From: Nitrosomonas sp.
Lineage (GTDB): Bacteria; Pseudomonadota; Gammaproteobacteria; Burkholderiales; Nitrosomonadaceae
Length of the DNA: 14,765 nucleotides
NCBI GenBank assembly: GCA_003514765.1
Contig: DOOY01000264.1
Coordinates: forward strand, 1-14,765
Direction of reading: 5' to 3'
Position numbers and translations under genes: made by a program. Below the pieces are notes generated by a model. That model was not told where the DNA came from. It made no database searches and saw only the letters and a list, made by a program, of their open reading frames with translations. Positions 6,077 through 14,379 of this stretch are shown here, in pieces; position 1 is the first letter of the stretch, and each line of letters starts with the position of its first letter.

Positions 6077-7267
6077 ATGAATTCCGCCGAGCGAAACCCA
6101 TTGCACCAGCAAGTTGAAAAACGCCGTATTGCACACCTCGATATGGATGCTTTTTATGCATCCGTTGCGCTGTTACGTTATCCAGAACTGCGCGGCCAGC
6201 CCGTTGTCATCGCTGGCCGTGACAAATACAAACCGGTATTGCGGTCAAACGGCAACAGACATTTTTTTCGGTTACGCGAATATACAGGTCGCGGCGTTAT
6301 CACAACGGCAACCTATGAAGCGCGCGCAGCCGGTGTTTTTTCCGGCATGGGTGTCATGAAAGCCGCACAACTGGCGCCAGATGCGATTCTTTTGCCGGTT
6401 GATTTTAGCGCCTACCGTTATTATTCCCGTTTGTTTAAGACTGCTGTGACCAGCATTGCTCCGCAGATTGAGAGCACGGGTATTGATGAAATATATATCG
6501 ATATCAGCGATCTGCCTGATGATACGCACATCCTCGCCCACCGCATCAAACAAAGCGTCCACAAGGCAACTGGGCTGTCCTGTTCGATCGGTATCGCTCC
6601 AAACAAAATGTTGGCAAAAATCTGTTCAGATCTCCAAAAACCCGATGGCGTTACCATTCTTGATACAGCCGATATTCCCGACCGAATCTGGCCGCTTCCC
6701 GTAAACAAAATCAATGGAATTGGCCCTAAGGCAACTCAAAAACTGGCACGATTGGGAATTACAACCATTGCCGAACTGGCACACGCAGAATTGCGTTTTT
6801 TACAAACCTGTTTTGGACGCAGCTACGCCATCTGGTTAAATGAAGCATCACGCGGTATTGACCATCGTCCGGTAATAACACACGCTGAACCAAAGTCAAT
6901 CAGCCGGGAAACTACTTTTGATCGCGACCTTCATCCACGCCATGATCGTTCAATTTTGTCAAAGGCATTCACAGCGCTTTGCATGCAGGTTGCTGACGAC
7001 TTAGTGCGCAAAAGCTATACAGGACGCACCATCAGCATTAAGCTGAGATTTGAGGATTTTCATACGGTAACACGTGATATTACTCTGACTACCTATGTAA
7101 ACGATCCCGTACGAATACGCCATGCAGCGGGAAAATGTCTGAAACGAATACCACTTACAAAAAAACTGCGACTGCTCGGTGTAAAAGTCAGCACACTCTC
7201 TTCGATCCACACGCTACAGGATGCCGAAGCCTTTGTACAAAGAGAATTGCCTCTCATCATCGTATGA
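6077..7267 (+). CDS. dinB: DNA polymerase IV (Y-family translesion polymerase)
   Basis: Low-fidelity Y-family polymerase for lesion bypass. Seen in the 396 aa: the palm motif LDMDAFYAS (21-29) with catalytic D22 and steric gate Y27, and the second catalytic pair D137/E138 in GIDEIYID. Also present are GLSCSIGIAPNKMLAKICSD (166-185), a helix-hairpin-helix INGIGPKATQKLARLGI (212-228), the linker SISRETTFDRDL and a little-finger domain. The C-terminal QRELPL (388-393) resembles a beta-clamp binding motif. Compared with E. coli DinB there are about 20 extra residues at 48-71 (RDKYKPVLRSNG...FFRLREYTG), in the fingers region. I recall this from betaproteobacterial homologues, so it is probably a clade trait. 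The conserved Ser before DE is Gly. ATG at 6077 has no clear Shine-Dalgarno, and I found no LexA box upstream. Confidence 0.97.
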   Translation: MNSAERNPLHQQVEKRRIAHLDMDAFYASVALLRYPELRGQPVVIAGRDKYKPVLRSNGNRHFFRLREYTGRGVITTATYEARAAGVFSGMGVMKAAQLAPDAILLPVDFSAYRYYSRLFKTAVTSIAPQIESTGIDEIYIDISDLPDDTHILAHRIKQSVHKATGLSCSIGIAPNKMLAKICSDLQKPDGVTILDTADIPDRIWPLPVNKINGIGPKATQKLARLGITTIAELAHAELRFLQTCFGRSYAIWLNEASRGIDHRPVITHAEPKSISRETTFDRDLHPRHDRSILSKAFTALCMQVADDLVRKSYTGRTISIKLRFEDFHTVTRDITLTTYVNDPVRIRHAAGKCLKRIPLTKKLRLLGVKVSTLSSIHTLQDAEAFVQRELPLIIV

Positions 7268-7273
7268 ATACAT

Positions 7274-7300
7274 GTTAATGGCTCTTTTGAAGTCATTAAC
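7274..7300. terminator. Possible stem between convergent dinB and pnp
   Basis: GTTAATG (7274-7280) and CATTAAC (7294-7300) form a 7-bp AT-rich stem with a 13-nt loop. It lies between the dinB stop (7267) and the pnp stop (7335). There is no T-run, so termination activity is doubtful. Its place between convergent genes is the main argument. Confidence 0.3.
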
Positions 7301-7334
7301 ACGCAGGGTGACAAACTGACAATCCGTATAGTTT

Positions 7335-9476
7335 TTAATTATCAGTCGTATCAGTTACTTCGACCACTGTGTCCACAACATCATTCGCTTCTTCATTTGT
7401 GACTGCTTTCATACTGAGTCGCAAACGGCCTTTATCATCTGCTTCGAGGACTTTAACACGCACTGACTGGCCTTCACTCAGGTGGTCTGACACGTTGTTT
7501 ACACGCTCATTGGCAATTTGCGAAATATGCAACAGTCCGTCTTTACCGGGCAGCACGCTCACAATCGCGCCAAAATCCAGTAGTTTCAGCACTGCGCCAT
7601 CGTAGATTCTGCCAACTTCGACTTCTGCGGTCAGATCTTCGATCCGTTTTCTAGCGAGTTCCCCATTTTCGGCATTGACGCAAGCAATTGTTACCTGACC
7701 ATCGTCCGTAATGTCTATGGTTGTACCGGTTTCTTCGGTCAAAGCCCGGATAACCGCACCGCCTTTCCCGATGACATCCCGTATTTTCTCTGGATTGATT
7801 TTGATTTTAATGATACGTGGCGCATGAATCGAGATACTGTCACGTGTGACAGGCATCGCCTCCTTCATGATATCCAGAATATGTAAACGTCCTTCTCGCG
7901 CCTGCAATAGCGCTGCGTGCATAATCTCCTTGGTAATACCTTGTATCTTGATATCCATTTGTAAAGCGGAAATGCCGTTTTCCGTCCCTGCCACTTTAAA
8001 ATCCATGTCACCGAGATGATCTTCGTCACCCAAGATATCGGTGAGGACTGCAAAGCGCTTCCCGTCTTTAATCAGTCCCATGGCAATTCCCGCAACATGC
8101 GCTTTTAAAGGCACGCCAGCATCCATCAACGCCAGGCAACCACCACATACCGATGCCATTGAACTGGAGCCATTCGATTCTGTAACTTCGGAAACCACAC
8201 GCAGAGAATAACCAAACTCTTCCTGAGAAGGCAACACAGCAATCAATGCACGCTTAGCCAGACGACCATGACCGATTTCACGTCGTTTAGGCGTACCGAC
8301 ACGACCGGTTTCACCTGTCGCGTAAGGCGGCATGTTATAATGCAGCATAAAACGCTCAGAATAATCACCCTGCAGAGAGTCAATTCTCTGTTCATCACGT
8401 GCGGTCCCCAATGTAGCAACGGCCAAGGCCTGGGTTTCACCACGTGTGAAGAGCGCTGAGCCATGTGTACGCGGCAATACCCCATTGCGTATTGTAATCG
8501 GCCTTACGGTACGCGTGCCACGACCATCGATACGAGGCTCGCCGTCCAGAATCTGGTTGCGAACAATTTTAGACTCGAGCGCAAAAAATGCTTCCTCAAA
8601 AGCGCGCGGTTCCGGTCCGTCATCGTTACCGACACCCATCTCTTCGGCACTTTTTTGACGCACAGCCGCAATAGCTTCTGTACGCCCCTGTTTTTGCTTA
8701 ATTTTAAAAGCCTGCCGCAAATCTTGCTCTGCCAGTTGAGCAATTTTGTCTTCCAAAGCAGTGTCTTTTTCCGGCGGCGTCCATTCCCAAGCCGATACGC
8801 CTGCTTCATCTGCCAGTTCATTAATTACATTAATAATCACCTGCATTTGCTCATGACCATACATCACCGCGCCCAGCATGGTGTCTTCTGACAGTTCCAT
8901 CGCTTCGGACTCGACCATCAATACTGCTTGCTGCGTACCGGCCACGACGAGATTTAATTGAGCATCATTCAGTTCGGTCGTTGTTGGATTCAATACATAT
9001 TCGTTATTGATATAGCCGACACGCGCAGCACCAATCGGACCATCGAAGGGAATACCTGACAGCACCAGCGCAGCCGATGTACCTATGATCGCAGGTATAT
9101 CCGCATCCACTTCTTCATTCGACGACAGGACAGTTGCCACAACCTGCACTTCATTATAAAAACCATCTGGAAAGAGCGGGCGTATAGGGCGATCGATAAG
9201 CCGGCAAGTCAATGTTTCCTTTTCTGAAGGACGCCCCTCGCGCTTAAAAAAACTGCCGGGTATTCTCCCCGCAGCATAAAATTTTTCCTGATAGTCAACC
9301 GTGAGCGGAAAAAAATCCTGTCCCGGACTCACATTTTTTGCACCAACAACAGTCACTAATACAACTGTATCGTCCATTGTCACCATAACTGCGCCATGTG
9401 CCTGTCTTGCAATCTCGCCCGTTTCCAGAGTGAGTTGATGGCGCCCGTAAGTAATGCTCTTCTTGATAGGTTTCAA
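7335..9476 (-). CDS. pnp: Polynucleotide phosphorylase
   Basis: 3'-5' phosphorolytic exoribonuclease and degradosome component; it trims mRNA, releasing nucleoside diphosphates. The 713 aa follow E. coli numbering almost exactly: R398/R399 in KRRE, S438/S439 in NGSSSM, and D486 and D492 in [11 protein letters not shown] are all present. Layout: first RNase PH domain (about 5-230), linker helices, second RNase PH domain (about 310-540), KH domain with IGKGG (569-573), S1 domain (about 622-691) and an acidic tail. The start is TTG at 9476, supported by AGGA 7 nt upstream (9484-9487); there is no in-frame ATG nearby. It follows rpsO on the same strand with a 109-bp spacer that contains a 10-bp palindrome, TATCCGGATA (9559-9568). 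In E. coli the matching spacer holds RNase III sites for autoregulation; whether this holds here is unknown. Confidence 0.99.
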   Translation of the reverse strand: MKPIKKSITYGRHQLTLETGEIARQAHGAVMVTMDDTVVLVTVVGAKNVSPGQDFFPLTVDYQEKFYAAGRIPGSFFKREGRPSEKETLTCRLIDRPIRPLFPDGFYNEVQVVATVLSSNEEVDADIPAIIGTSAALVLSGIPFDGPIGAARVGYINNEYVLNPTTTELNDAQLNLVVAGTQQAVLMVESEAMELSEDTMLGAVMYGHEQMQVIINVINELADEAGVSAWEWTPPEKDTALEDKIAQLAEQDLRQAFKIKQKQGRTEAIAAVRQKSAEEMGVGNDDGPEPRAFEEAFFALESKIVRNQILDGEPRIDGRGTRTVRPITIRNGVLPRTHGSALFTRGETQALAVATLGTARDEQRIDSLQGDYSERFMLHYNMPPYATGETGRVGTPKRREIGHGRLAKRALIAVLPSQEEFGYSLRVVSEVTESNGSSSMASVCGGCLALMDAGVPLKAHVAGIAMGLIKDGKRFAVLTDILGDEDHLGDMDFKVAGTENGISALQMDIKIQGITKEIMHAALLQAREGRLHILDIMKEAMPVTRDSISIHAPRIIKIKINPEKIRDVIGKGGAVIRALTEETGTTIDITDDGQVTIACVNAENGELARKRIEDLTAEVEVGRIYDGAVLKLLDFGAIVSVLPGKDGLLHISQIANERVNNVSDHLSEGQSVRVKVLEADDKGRLRLSMKAVTNEEANDVVDTVVEVTDTTDN

Positions 9477-9585
9477 TTAACAATCCTTTTTTCTTGAATT
9501 CATAGCCGTTTTAGTCACTTTAACCGCGCTGTGCTGTACATCAGCCGTTTGATTTAACTATCCGGATATAGTATTTTGCGTTTTA

Positions 9586-9855
9586 TTACTTGCGTAAACC
9601 GAGTCGATCAATCAGTGTTCTGTAGGCGTCAGCATTTTGGCGTTTCAGATAATCAAGCAATTTGCGGCGGCGGCCGACCATACGCAAGAGGCCACGGCGC
9701 GAATGGTGATCCTTGACATGTGTTTTAAAATGACCGATCAAATCATTAATTCGAGTCGTTAAGAGCGCCACCTGAACCTCCGGGGAACCGGTATCGCTTT
9801 CGCTTCTCTGAAAATCACGCACGACCTGTGCTTTCTGATCAGTTGTAACTGACAT
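9586..9855 (-). CDS. rpsO: 30S ribosomal protein S15
   Basis: Primary 16S rRNA-binding protein of the small subunit. With the start at 9855 it is exactly 89 aa, the standard length. Conserved stretches are seen throughout: [16 protein letters not shown] (21-36), [20 protein letters not shown] (46-65), LLDYLK and a C-terminal LIDRLGLRK. An upstream ATG at 9867 would add four residues. It is rejected because GGAG sits 7-8 nt before the 9855 ATG and because of the family length. It is followed by pnp, the classical rpsO-pnp order. The usual upstream partner truB is absent; instead a 349-bp gap and a dynamin-like gene precede it. Confidence 0.99.
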   Translation of the reverse strand: MSVTTDQKAQVVRDFQRSESDTGSPEVQVALLTTRINDLIGHFKTHVKDHHSRRGLLRMVGRRRKLLDYLKRQNADAYRTLIDRLGLRK

Positions 9856-10204
9856 ATATTTCTCCAATTAATACCTAATGTAATATATAAAAACGCGAAA
9901 TTTTACTCCTTAATATGGTCCTTGTCCAAAACAGATCAAAGTATCTTTCAGTTTGGATTCTATTTTCTAAGAATATATGTATGGATATTGAATAGGAATA
10001 ACAATTTTTGTTATATCAGTATCAGTAAAATGATCAAATATTGAATCACTCGAATAACAATTAACAATTGGTACGATAGCACGCACATTGACACAGTCCG
10101 ACCGAAAACATTCATAGAGAATAACAAATCGAATCTAATACTCCAACAATTGTTAGACTGAACTTCGTCTGCTCTTCCCTATGAGCACCCTATTAAAGTA
10201 AAGC
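9856..10204. other. AT-rich non-coding gap upstream of rpsO with repeated TAACAA words
   Basis: No gene is seen in 349 bp. The word TAACAA or its complement TTGTTA occurs six times between 9999 and 10155: at 9999, 10008, 10055, 10062, 10122 and 10150. Several fall in small palindromes. ATAACAA-TTT-TTGTTAT (9998-10014) is perfect, CAATT-AAC-AATTG lies at 10058-10070, and AACAATTGTT at 10145-10154. GAATAACAA recurs three times in direct orientation (9996, 10052, 10119). The region must carry the rpsO promoter and may carry the terminator of the upstream gene. Confidence 0.6.
9910..9939 (-). promoter_or_regulatory. Candidate rpsO promoter
   Basis: On the minus strand TTGATC (9939-9934) and TATTAA (9915-9910) are separated by 18 bp, a weak sigma70-type match. 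A second choice, TTGGAC followed 18 bp later by TAAAAT, overlaps it. Either would give a leader of about 40-55 nt before the rpsO start. Confidence 0.3.
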
Positions 10205-11665
10205 CTAACTCGACAAAACCTGTACATTTTCTCCATCATTACCGGATGGATTAGTAAACTGGTCATTCAGCTCCTGAATATAATCATTGGATTCATCGAT
10301 AATTTGATCAATTGTCTGCTCAGTGACCTCATTCCAGCCAGCCGGTTTTTTAAAAAGCATGGACCTGTAAGCTGCCGTACTTTTGCTGAAAGCCTGGGTA
10401 TATTGCTTGCAGGCCTCATGATCATTACCCATTTCCTGTGCGAGCTTTTTCTTGATTTTGTTTGCAACCCGTCTGCGAATCGTAAAGTGAATCAAACCCA
10501 AACCGCCAAGCAATACCAGCAGCGCTACAAAAGAAAATGACTCACCGGGTATAAACGCGCTCAGCAAATCCCATGATTCGGTAAAATGCAAAGCTGCTCC
10601 GGCAAGAATTGCCAAAGTCGAAAAGATCAAGCCATCAAGTATGAATACTTTGCTTCGCCATTCGCTCAGCATTTCTGACAATTTGACCATCGCCTGATTT
10701 TTAATGGCTTTTGCAGTTTGTTCGAGCTTACCGACTATACGATACGAGCGCTCCACTTCAATTTGCTGCATGCGCGTATAAATGTCAGCCATATCTTCTT
10801 CACGTTTCTTCTCAAAACGTTCCCTGACTTTAGGATCGCTGATCGGCACCGCAACGTCTGGATTATAAATACGATAGAAGCGGCCTGCGATCAAGCCGAC
10901 TTCCGCAAGCGAGCGCTGCCAGGCAGACACAACTTCTTCAGGATTATCTTCCTGTGCGGTAACGTCCATCTGATTGAGAATATACAAAAATTTGTTTGCA
11001 TCAGCACGATTCACGCTCGCAGAAACCAGATAAGCAAGGGTATCTTGCATGGCCTTGGGTTCGGGGTGGCGTGCATCAAAAAATACCAGCACCAGATCGG
11101 AAAGATTAATAATATGCTGGGTCAAACGCAGTGTCGAAGCACGCTGACTATCAGCATCAAAACCAGGAGAATCAATCAGAATTTTACCGCGTATTTTTTC
11201 TGACGGACAGGTTTTTAATTGCAAATAGGCATCAATGCGCTCCTGCCCTGCTTCAGAAATTTCTTCGATACTTTTACTGATATGGAAGAAAGGAAATCGC
11301 GGATCAGCATCCAGTGCAACACCGGGTAATGTTTTGGCCTGATTATGGCGGCTGTAGCAGATAACAGTGAATTTATCATCTACTGCCTGATTACCGGTTC
11401 GTTGTAATTTCAGACCCAAATGCGTATTAATGAATGTTGACTTACCTGCAGAAAAAGTACCCAAAACGGCAATCATCGGCCACCAGGTGACGCAGGTTGC
11501 ATAAGATTCATCTCTGCTAAGCAGTCCCATACCATAGCCGATATAATCCATTTTTCTGAAACTTTTGACTGCTTTTGCCAGTATAGGATTATCTGGGTGT
11601 TCATCAGCCAGATGCTTTTCCAGACTATTTAGGAGTTTATTGATGTGTGTTGAACTATATGACAT
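10205..11665 (-). CDS. Dynamin-like GTPase with two C-terminal membrane segments
   Basis: A 486-aa bacterial dynamin-family GTPase. The G motifs are all present: G1 GTFSAGKST (69-77), G2 Thr about 100 in DDKFTVI, G3 DSPGF (165-169) and G4 NQMD (231-234). The region 280-335 looks helical, as in dynamin stalks. Two hydrophobic segments follow (about 341-360 and 377-396), then a basic patch RRRVANKIKKK (397-407) and a helical, acidic tail. By family knowledge such proteins bind or remodel membranes on GTP hydrolysis; the substrate here is unknown. ATG at 11665 has AGGGG about 6 nt upstream. It stands alone: no second dynamin-like gene is adjacent, although these are often paired in other bacteria. 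It is divergent from a DUF502 membrane protein gene across a 439-bp gap. Confidence 0.93.
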   Translation of the reverse strand: MSYSSTHINKLLNSLEKHLADEHPDNPILAKAVKSFRKMDYIGYGMGLLSRDESYATCVTWWPMIAVLGTFSAGKSTFINTHLGLKLQRTGNQAVDDKFTVICYSRHNQAKTLPGVALDADPRFPFFHISKSIEEISEAGQERIDAYLQLKTCPSEKIRGKILIDSPGFDADSQRASTLRLTQHIINLSDLVLVFFDARHPEPKAMQDTLAYLVSASVNRADANKFLYILNQMDVTAQEDNPEEVVSAWQRSLAEVGLIAGRFYRIYNPDVAVPISDPKVRERFEKKREEDMADIYTRMQQIEVERSYRIVGKLEQTAKAIKNQAMVKLSEMLSEWRSKVFILDGLIFSTLAILAGAALHFTESWDLLSAFIPGESFSFVALLVLLGGLGLIHFTIRRRVANKIKKKLAQEMGNDHEACKQYTQAFSKSTAAYRSMLFKKPAGWNEVTEQTIDQIIDESNDYIQELNDQFTNPSGNDGENVQVLSS

Positions 11666-12104
11666 AAGAGCCCCTTTCCATTTCTTATAAAGTGCATTCT
11701 GATAAAGATGTTATGGATAGTAAATTAATTTGATTGATAAATCCTGGTGTATAAAAAAGATCCCACTCTTCAAAGTTATTTTGGTTTATGCTTACACTTG
11801 TGTGTTCATGGGAATCAATTACCGATTTAAATTTGATCTAACACAAGTTAAGTAAGTAAAATTTCAGTAGAAAATAAAGAATCCTCGCGTGGCGATTCTA
11901 CCAAGAACAGACCCTGCTTACCAGCAAATGGCTGTTCTGATAATACTGTGTTGTGAAAATACCATTTTCTTTTCTTGTTAGCATTATTTTTTTGAAGCAT
12001 GTTTTTTCAATGATGAAAGGTCAACCCCGCTAGATAGCACTGACCAATATAGCTCAGAAAATTCAGAACCGCAGAAGAACCATGAACAGGAACAGTACAT
12101 CGCT
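11666..12104. other. Non-coding divergent gap between dynamin-like and DUF502 genes
   Basis: A 439-bp AT-rich region with no convincing gene. It contains two adjacent hairpins (11878-11899 and 11904-11938). At 11833-11846 TTGAT-CTAA-CACAA is a poor FNR-like match (8 of 10). The DUF502 reading frame is open upstream of its ATG back to a TAG at 11979, but without any start codon I would accept. Promoters for both flanking genes must lie here; I could not place them with confidence. Confidence 0.55.
11878..11938. repeat. Two adjacent hairpins in the divergent gap
   Basis: Hairpin 1 pairs AGAATC (11878-11883) with GATTCT (11894-11899), with an alternative inner pairing TCGC/GCGA. Hairpin 2 pairs AGAACAG (11904-11910) with CTGTTCT (11932-11938), with an inner GCT/AGC. 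Only four bases separate them. The block is richer in GC than its surroundings. It may be a small RNA, a 5' leader structure or an intergenic repeat unit. Confidence 0.5.
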
Positions 12105-12830
12105 ATGAGTGACACGCGCAACAATAACACACAACAAACCGAACGTTCGGCGCATATTGGGCGGTATGTGCTGATCGGCGCATTGACAATCGCACCACTC
12201 TGGGTCACCTGGTTGGTTTTTGAGTTTGTATTAAAAATGCTAGCGCAAATGGGCGAACCCTTACTGAAAGGGCTGGCACGCGCAGTGCGTCCACATTCGG
12301 ACACCATCGCCAGCTGGCTGCTCGATTCCAGCTTCCAGCAAGGCGTTGCTGCACTGCTGACGATTGCCGGCCTATACGGCATCGGTTTATTGGCCTCATT
12401 TGTGATAGGCAAAAAAGTAATTGGTCTTTACGAAGACATCCTGGCACGTTTGCCATTAGTGCAAACAATATACGGCGCCACCAAACGTTTTTTGCACACC
12501 TTGAGCCAGCCACCTGTTACCGGACGCAGGGTCGTGCTTATCAGCTTTCCATCTTCCGAGATGAAAGCCATCGGTTTTATCACCAAGGTCATGCATGACA
12601 CTGAAACAGGGGAAAAACTGGCAGCGGTTTATGTGCCCACCTCACCCAACCCGACTTCAGGCTATATTGAGATTGTGCCTATTAAAGATGTCGTCATGAC
12701 TAACTGGAGCACGGAAGAAGCAATGACATTTGTCGTAACCGGCGGAACCACCTCACCAGAGAACATACACTTTTCAAATCCCAAAGTACCGCAAAATATG
12801 ATGCCGGAAACGAAAAAAAAAGCCGATTGA
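12105..12830 (+). CDS. DUF502 family inner-membrane protein
   Basis: A 241-aa membrane protein of the DUF502 family, function unknown. Two transmembrane segments are seen: about 19-44 (RYVLIGALTIAPLWVTWLVF) and about 79-102 (GVAALLTIAGLYGIGLLASF). Family hallmarks follow: ILARLPLVQTIYGATKRFL (112-130), VVLISFPSSEMKAIGFIT (143-160) and VYVPTSPNPTSGYIEIVP (176-192). The C-terminus is hydrophilic and ends in a Lys-rich tail. ATG at 12105 has only a distant AGGA (about 13 nt upstream), so the ribosome site is weak; no better in-frame start exists. It is divergent from the dynamin-like GTPase and 105 bp upstream of the methyltransferase gene. A weak stem, TCTGTT/AACAGA (12843-12862), follows the stop. 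Confidence 0.93.
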   Translation: MSDTRNNNTQQTERSAHIGRYVLIGALTIAPLWVTWLVFEFVLKMLAQMGEPLLKGLARAVRPHSDTIASWLLDSSFQQGVAALLTIAGLYGIGLLASFVIGKKVIGLYEDILARLPLVQTIYGATKRFLHTLSQPPVTGRRVVLISFPSSEMKAIGFITKVMHDTETGEKLAAVYVPTSPNPTSGYIEIVPIKDVVMTNWSTEEAMTFVVTGGTTSPENIHFSNPKVPQNMMPETKKKAD

Positions 12831-12935
12831 GATTTGTTTCAGTCTGTTTGATTGTTAACAGAGACACTACAGAACCGAATTCAGGCCAAGGCTGCTTGGC
12901 ATATAGATATTAGAAAGTAAAATCAGGATGCATTT

Positions 12936-13676
12936 ATGACTATCAGAAAGCGCCTTCACTCGGCATGGAAACGTCACTCACTGAGTACTATTCTTCGGCT
13001 GATTGTAACAAACATTGTATATTACATACGCGAACTATTCTCGGGACGACTGTTTAACAACGCCGCAGAAGAAAAGACACAGTTTGATGTTATTTATCGC
13101 AGCGATACAGATCAAATTCGTGAGGTAGGTTCTTTGGATATAGAATCGGTGAATGCGCGTTATGCAGTGCGCTATCAACCCTCACCTGACAATCTGGTAA
13201 CGGAGATTATTCAATCGCTACCCATTGATTACAGCAAGTTCACATTCATTGATTTTGGCGCAGGTAAAGGAAGGGTTTTATTGTTAGCTGCGCAACTACC
13301 ATTTGCGGCTGTTATCGGCGTTGAATTTTCAAATGAACTGTGCAAAGTCGCTTCGGAAAATATTAGCAAAATCCCCTCGGGGAAAAAATCGGCACGTGAA
13401 ATAGCCTGCATCTACAGTGATGTTGCAGACTACCCGCTGCCGGATACGGCTTTAGTTTGCTATTTTTACAATCCTTTTGCGCAACCGGTGATGCAAACGG
13501 TTCTGGATAAGCTAACAGCAAGCCTCAAACACCAGCAACGTGAAATTTATATCATTTATATCGATCCCAAACATCGATCTTTATTCGACGCAGCAGGTTA
13601 TTGGGACGTTACGCATGAAAGTCAGTTTTATATTATATACCGCGCCAATTTTGACAAGTTTCCGGAACAGGTATGA
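12936..13676 (+). CDS. Class I SAM-dependent methyltransferase
   Basis: A 246-aa protein with a Rossmann methyltransferase core. Motif I FIDFGAGKGR (104-113) binds SAM, the acidic E130 in VIGVEFS ends strand 2, and SDVADYPLP (161-169) fits motif III. The motif IV position reads FYNPF (177-181), resembling the NPPF type but with Asn-Pro-Phe only. The N-terminal ~45 residues are basic and hydrophobic (RLIVTNIVYYIRELF) and could be an amphipathic membrane-binding helix. ATG at 12936 has AGGA 7 nt upstream. The substrate is unknown; small molecule, lipid and protein are all possible. Its stop overlaps the start of the acetyltransferase gene (ATGA), so the two are translationally coupled. Confidence 0.86.
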   Translation: MTIRKRLHSAWKRHSLSTILRLIVTNIVYYIRELFSGRLFNNAAEEKTQFDVIYRSDTDQIREVGSLDIESVNARYAVRYQPSPDNLVTEIIQSLPIDYSKFTFIDFGAGKGRVLLLAAQLPFAAVIGVEFSNELCKVASENISKIPSGKKSAREIACIYSDVADYPLPDTALVCYFYNPFAQPVMQTVLDKLTASLKHQQREIYIIYIDPKHRSLFDAAGYWDVTHESQFYIIYRANFDKFPEQV

Positions 13677-14251
13677 TAAAAAATATTATTAAGTCGATAT
13701 TGCGCATCCTTTTTAAGGACTATCAGTTTATTCGTATCTATTATTTGGATTTACCTGAATCAGGAGCACACATTTCCGAACCTGAATTAAATGAAGCATC
13801 GATCAGAAGACTTGATTCACAAGATCAGTTCTTCGCTTCAAATGACCAAAGGATAAGAGACCATTCTGCGTTTTTTGACGATCAGACATTTGCATATGGG
13901 ATGTATACAAATGATGAGCTGATTGGTGTGTGCGTTTTCTGGAAAGCGGGACACCCCAATCTGCCAGGCAGATTCTCACAGATCAATGAAAACGAAGCGG
14001 TCATGGTTGATTTGTTGATCAGTGAAAAATACAGGGGAAAAGGTTATGCCTTGGCCATTACGCTTTTTTCCGAATATGACCTGGCTATCAGCGGTTATAA
14101 AAAACTATGGACATGGATTTGGCACAGTAACGCACCCTCGATTCGAGTATTTGAGAAAGCCGGCTGGGTATATTCCCACCAGCTTATCGAATTACAACCA
14201 TACGGTATAAAAAGTCACCTGCGCTTCAAATTACCTGCCGCGGAACGGTAA
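13673..14251 (+). CDS. GNAT-family N-acetyltransferase
   Basis: A 192-aa protein with a GNAT fold at about 75-185. Seen: GMYTNDELIGVCVFW (76-90), a strand-4 stretch AVMVDLLISEKY, the acetyl-CoA pyrophosphate loop RGKGYA (121-126; consensus Q/R-x-x-G-x-G/A), and a late WIWHSNAPSIRVFEKAGW (148-165), the usual N...A...FEKxGF motif. The N-terminus (IIKSILRILFKDYQFIRIYY) is basic and hydrophobic, echoing the N-terminus of the upstream methyltransferase. The start ATG at 13673 overlaps the upstream stop in ATGA. The substrate is unknown. After the stop there are 128 bp to the convergent CBS gene without a clear terminator. Confidence 0.87.
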   Translation: MIKNIIKSILRILFKDYQFIRIYYLDLPESGAHISEPELNEASIRRLDSQDQFFASNDQRIRDHSAFFDDQTFAYGMYTNDELIGVCVFWKAGHPNLPGRFSQINENEAVMVDLLISEKYRGKGYALAITLFSEYDLAISGYKKLWTWIWHSNAPSIRVFEKAGWVYSHQLIELQPYGIKSHLRFKLPAAER

Positions 14252-14379
14252 TTCGCTTAACATATCGTTGCCATCCTCATCATTGTTTGCTCCACAGCAT
14301 AAAACGCCACAATAGCTACAGGCGCGAACGTAAATCAATGACTACCGGTTTTTGTCTATGGCGTGGCTGCCATGATCTG

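Noticed and set aside
9856..9867. Upstream ATG adding four residues to S15
   Set aside because: The Shine-Dalgarno GGAG fits the 9855 ATG, which gives the standard 89-aa protein.
10718..11203. A 161-codon plus-strand open frame inside the dynamin-like gene
   Set aside because: It is antisense to intact GTPase motifs and has no independent signs of coding.
11833..11846. TTGAT-CTAA-CACAA as a second FNR-type box
   Set aside because: Only 8 of 10 bases match, the two mismatches fall in one half-site, and no suitably spaced -10 was found.
11984..12412. A 142-codon minus-strand open frame
   Set aside because: It overlaps the DUF502 gene antisense; the composition (Cys- and Ser-rich) is typical of a shadow frame and nothing in it is family-like.
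14358..14373. ATGGC...GCCAT stem between the acetyltransferase and CBS genes as a terminator
   Set aside because: It is only 5 bp and not followed by a T-run on either strand.
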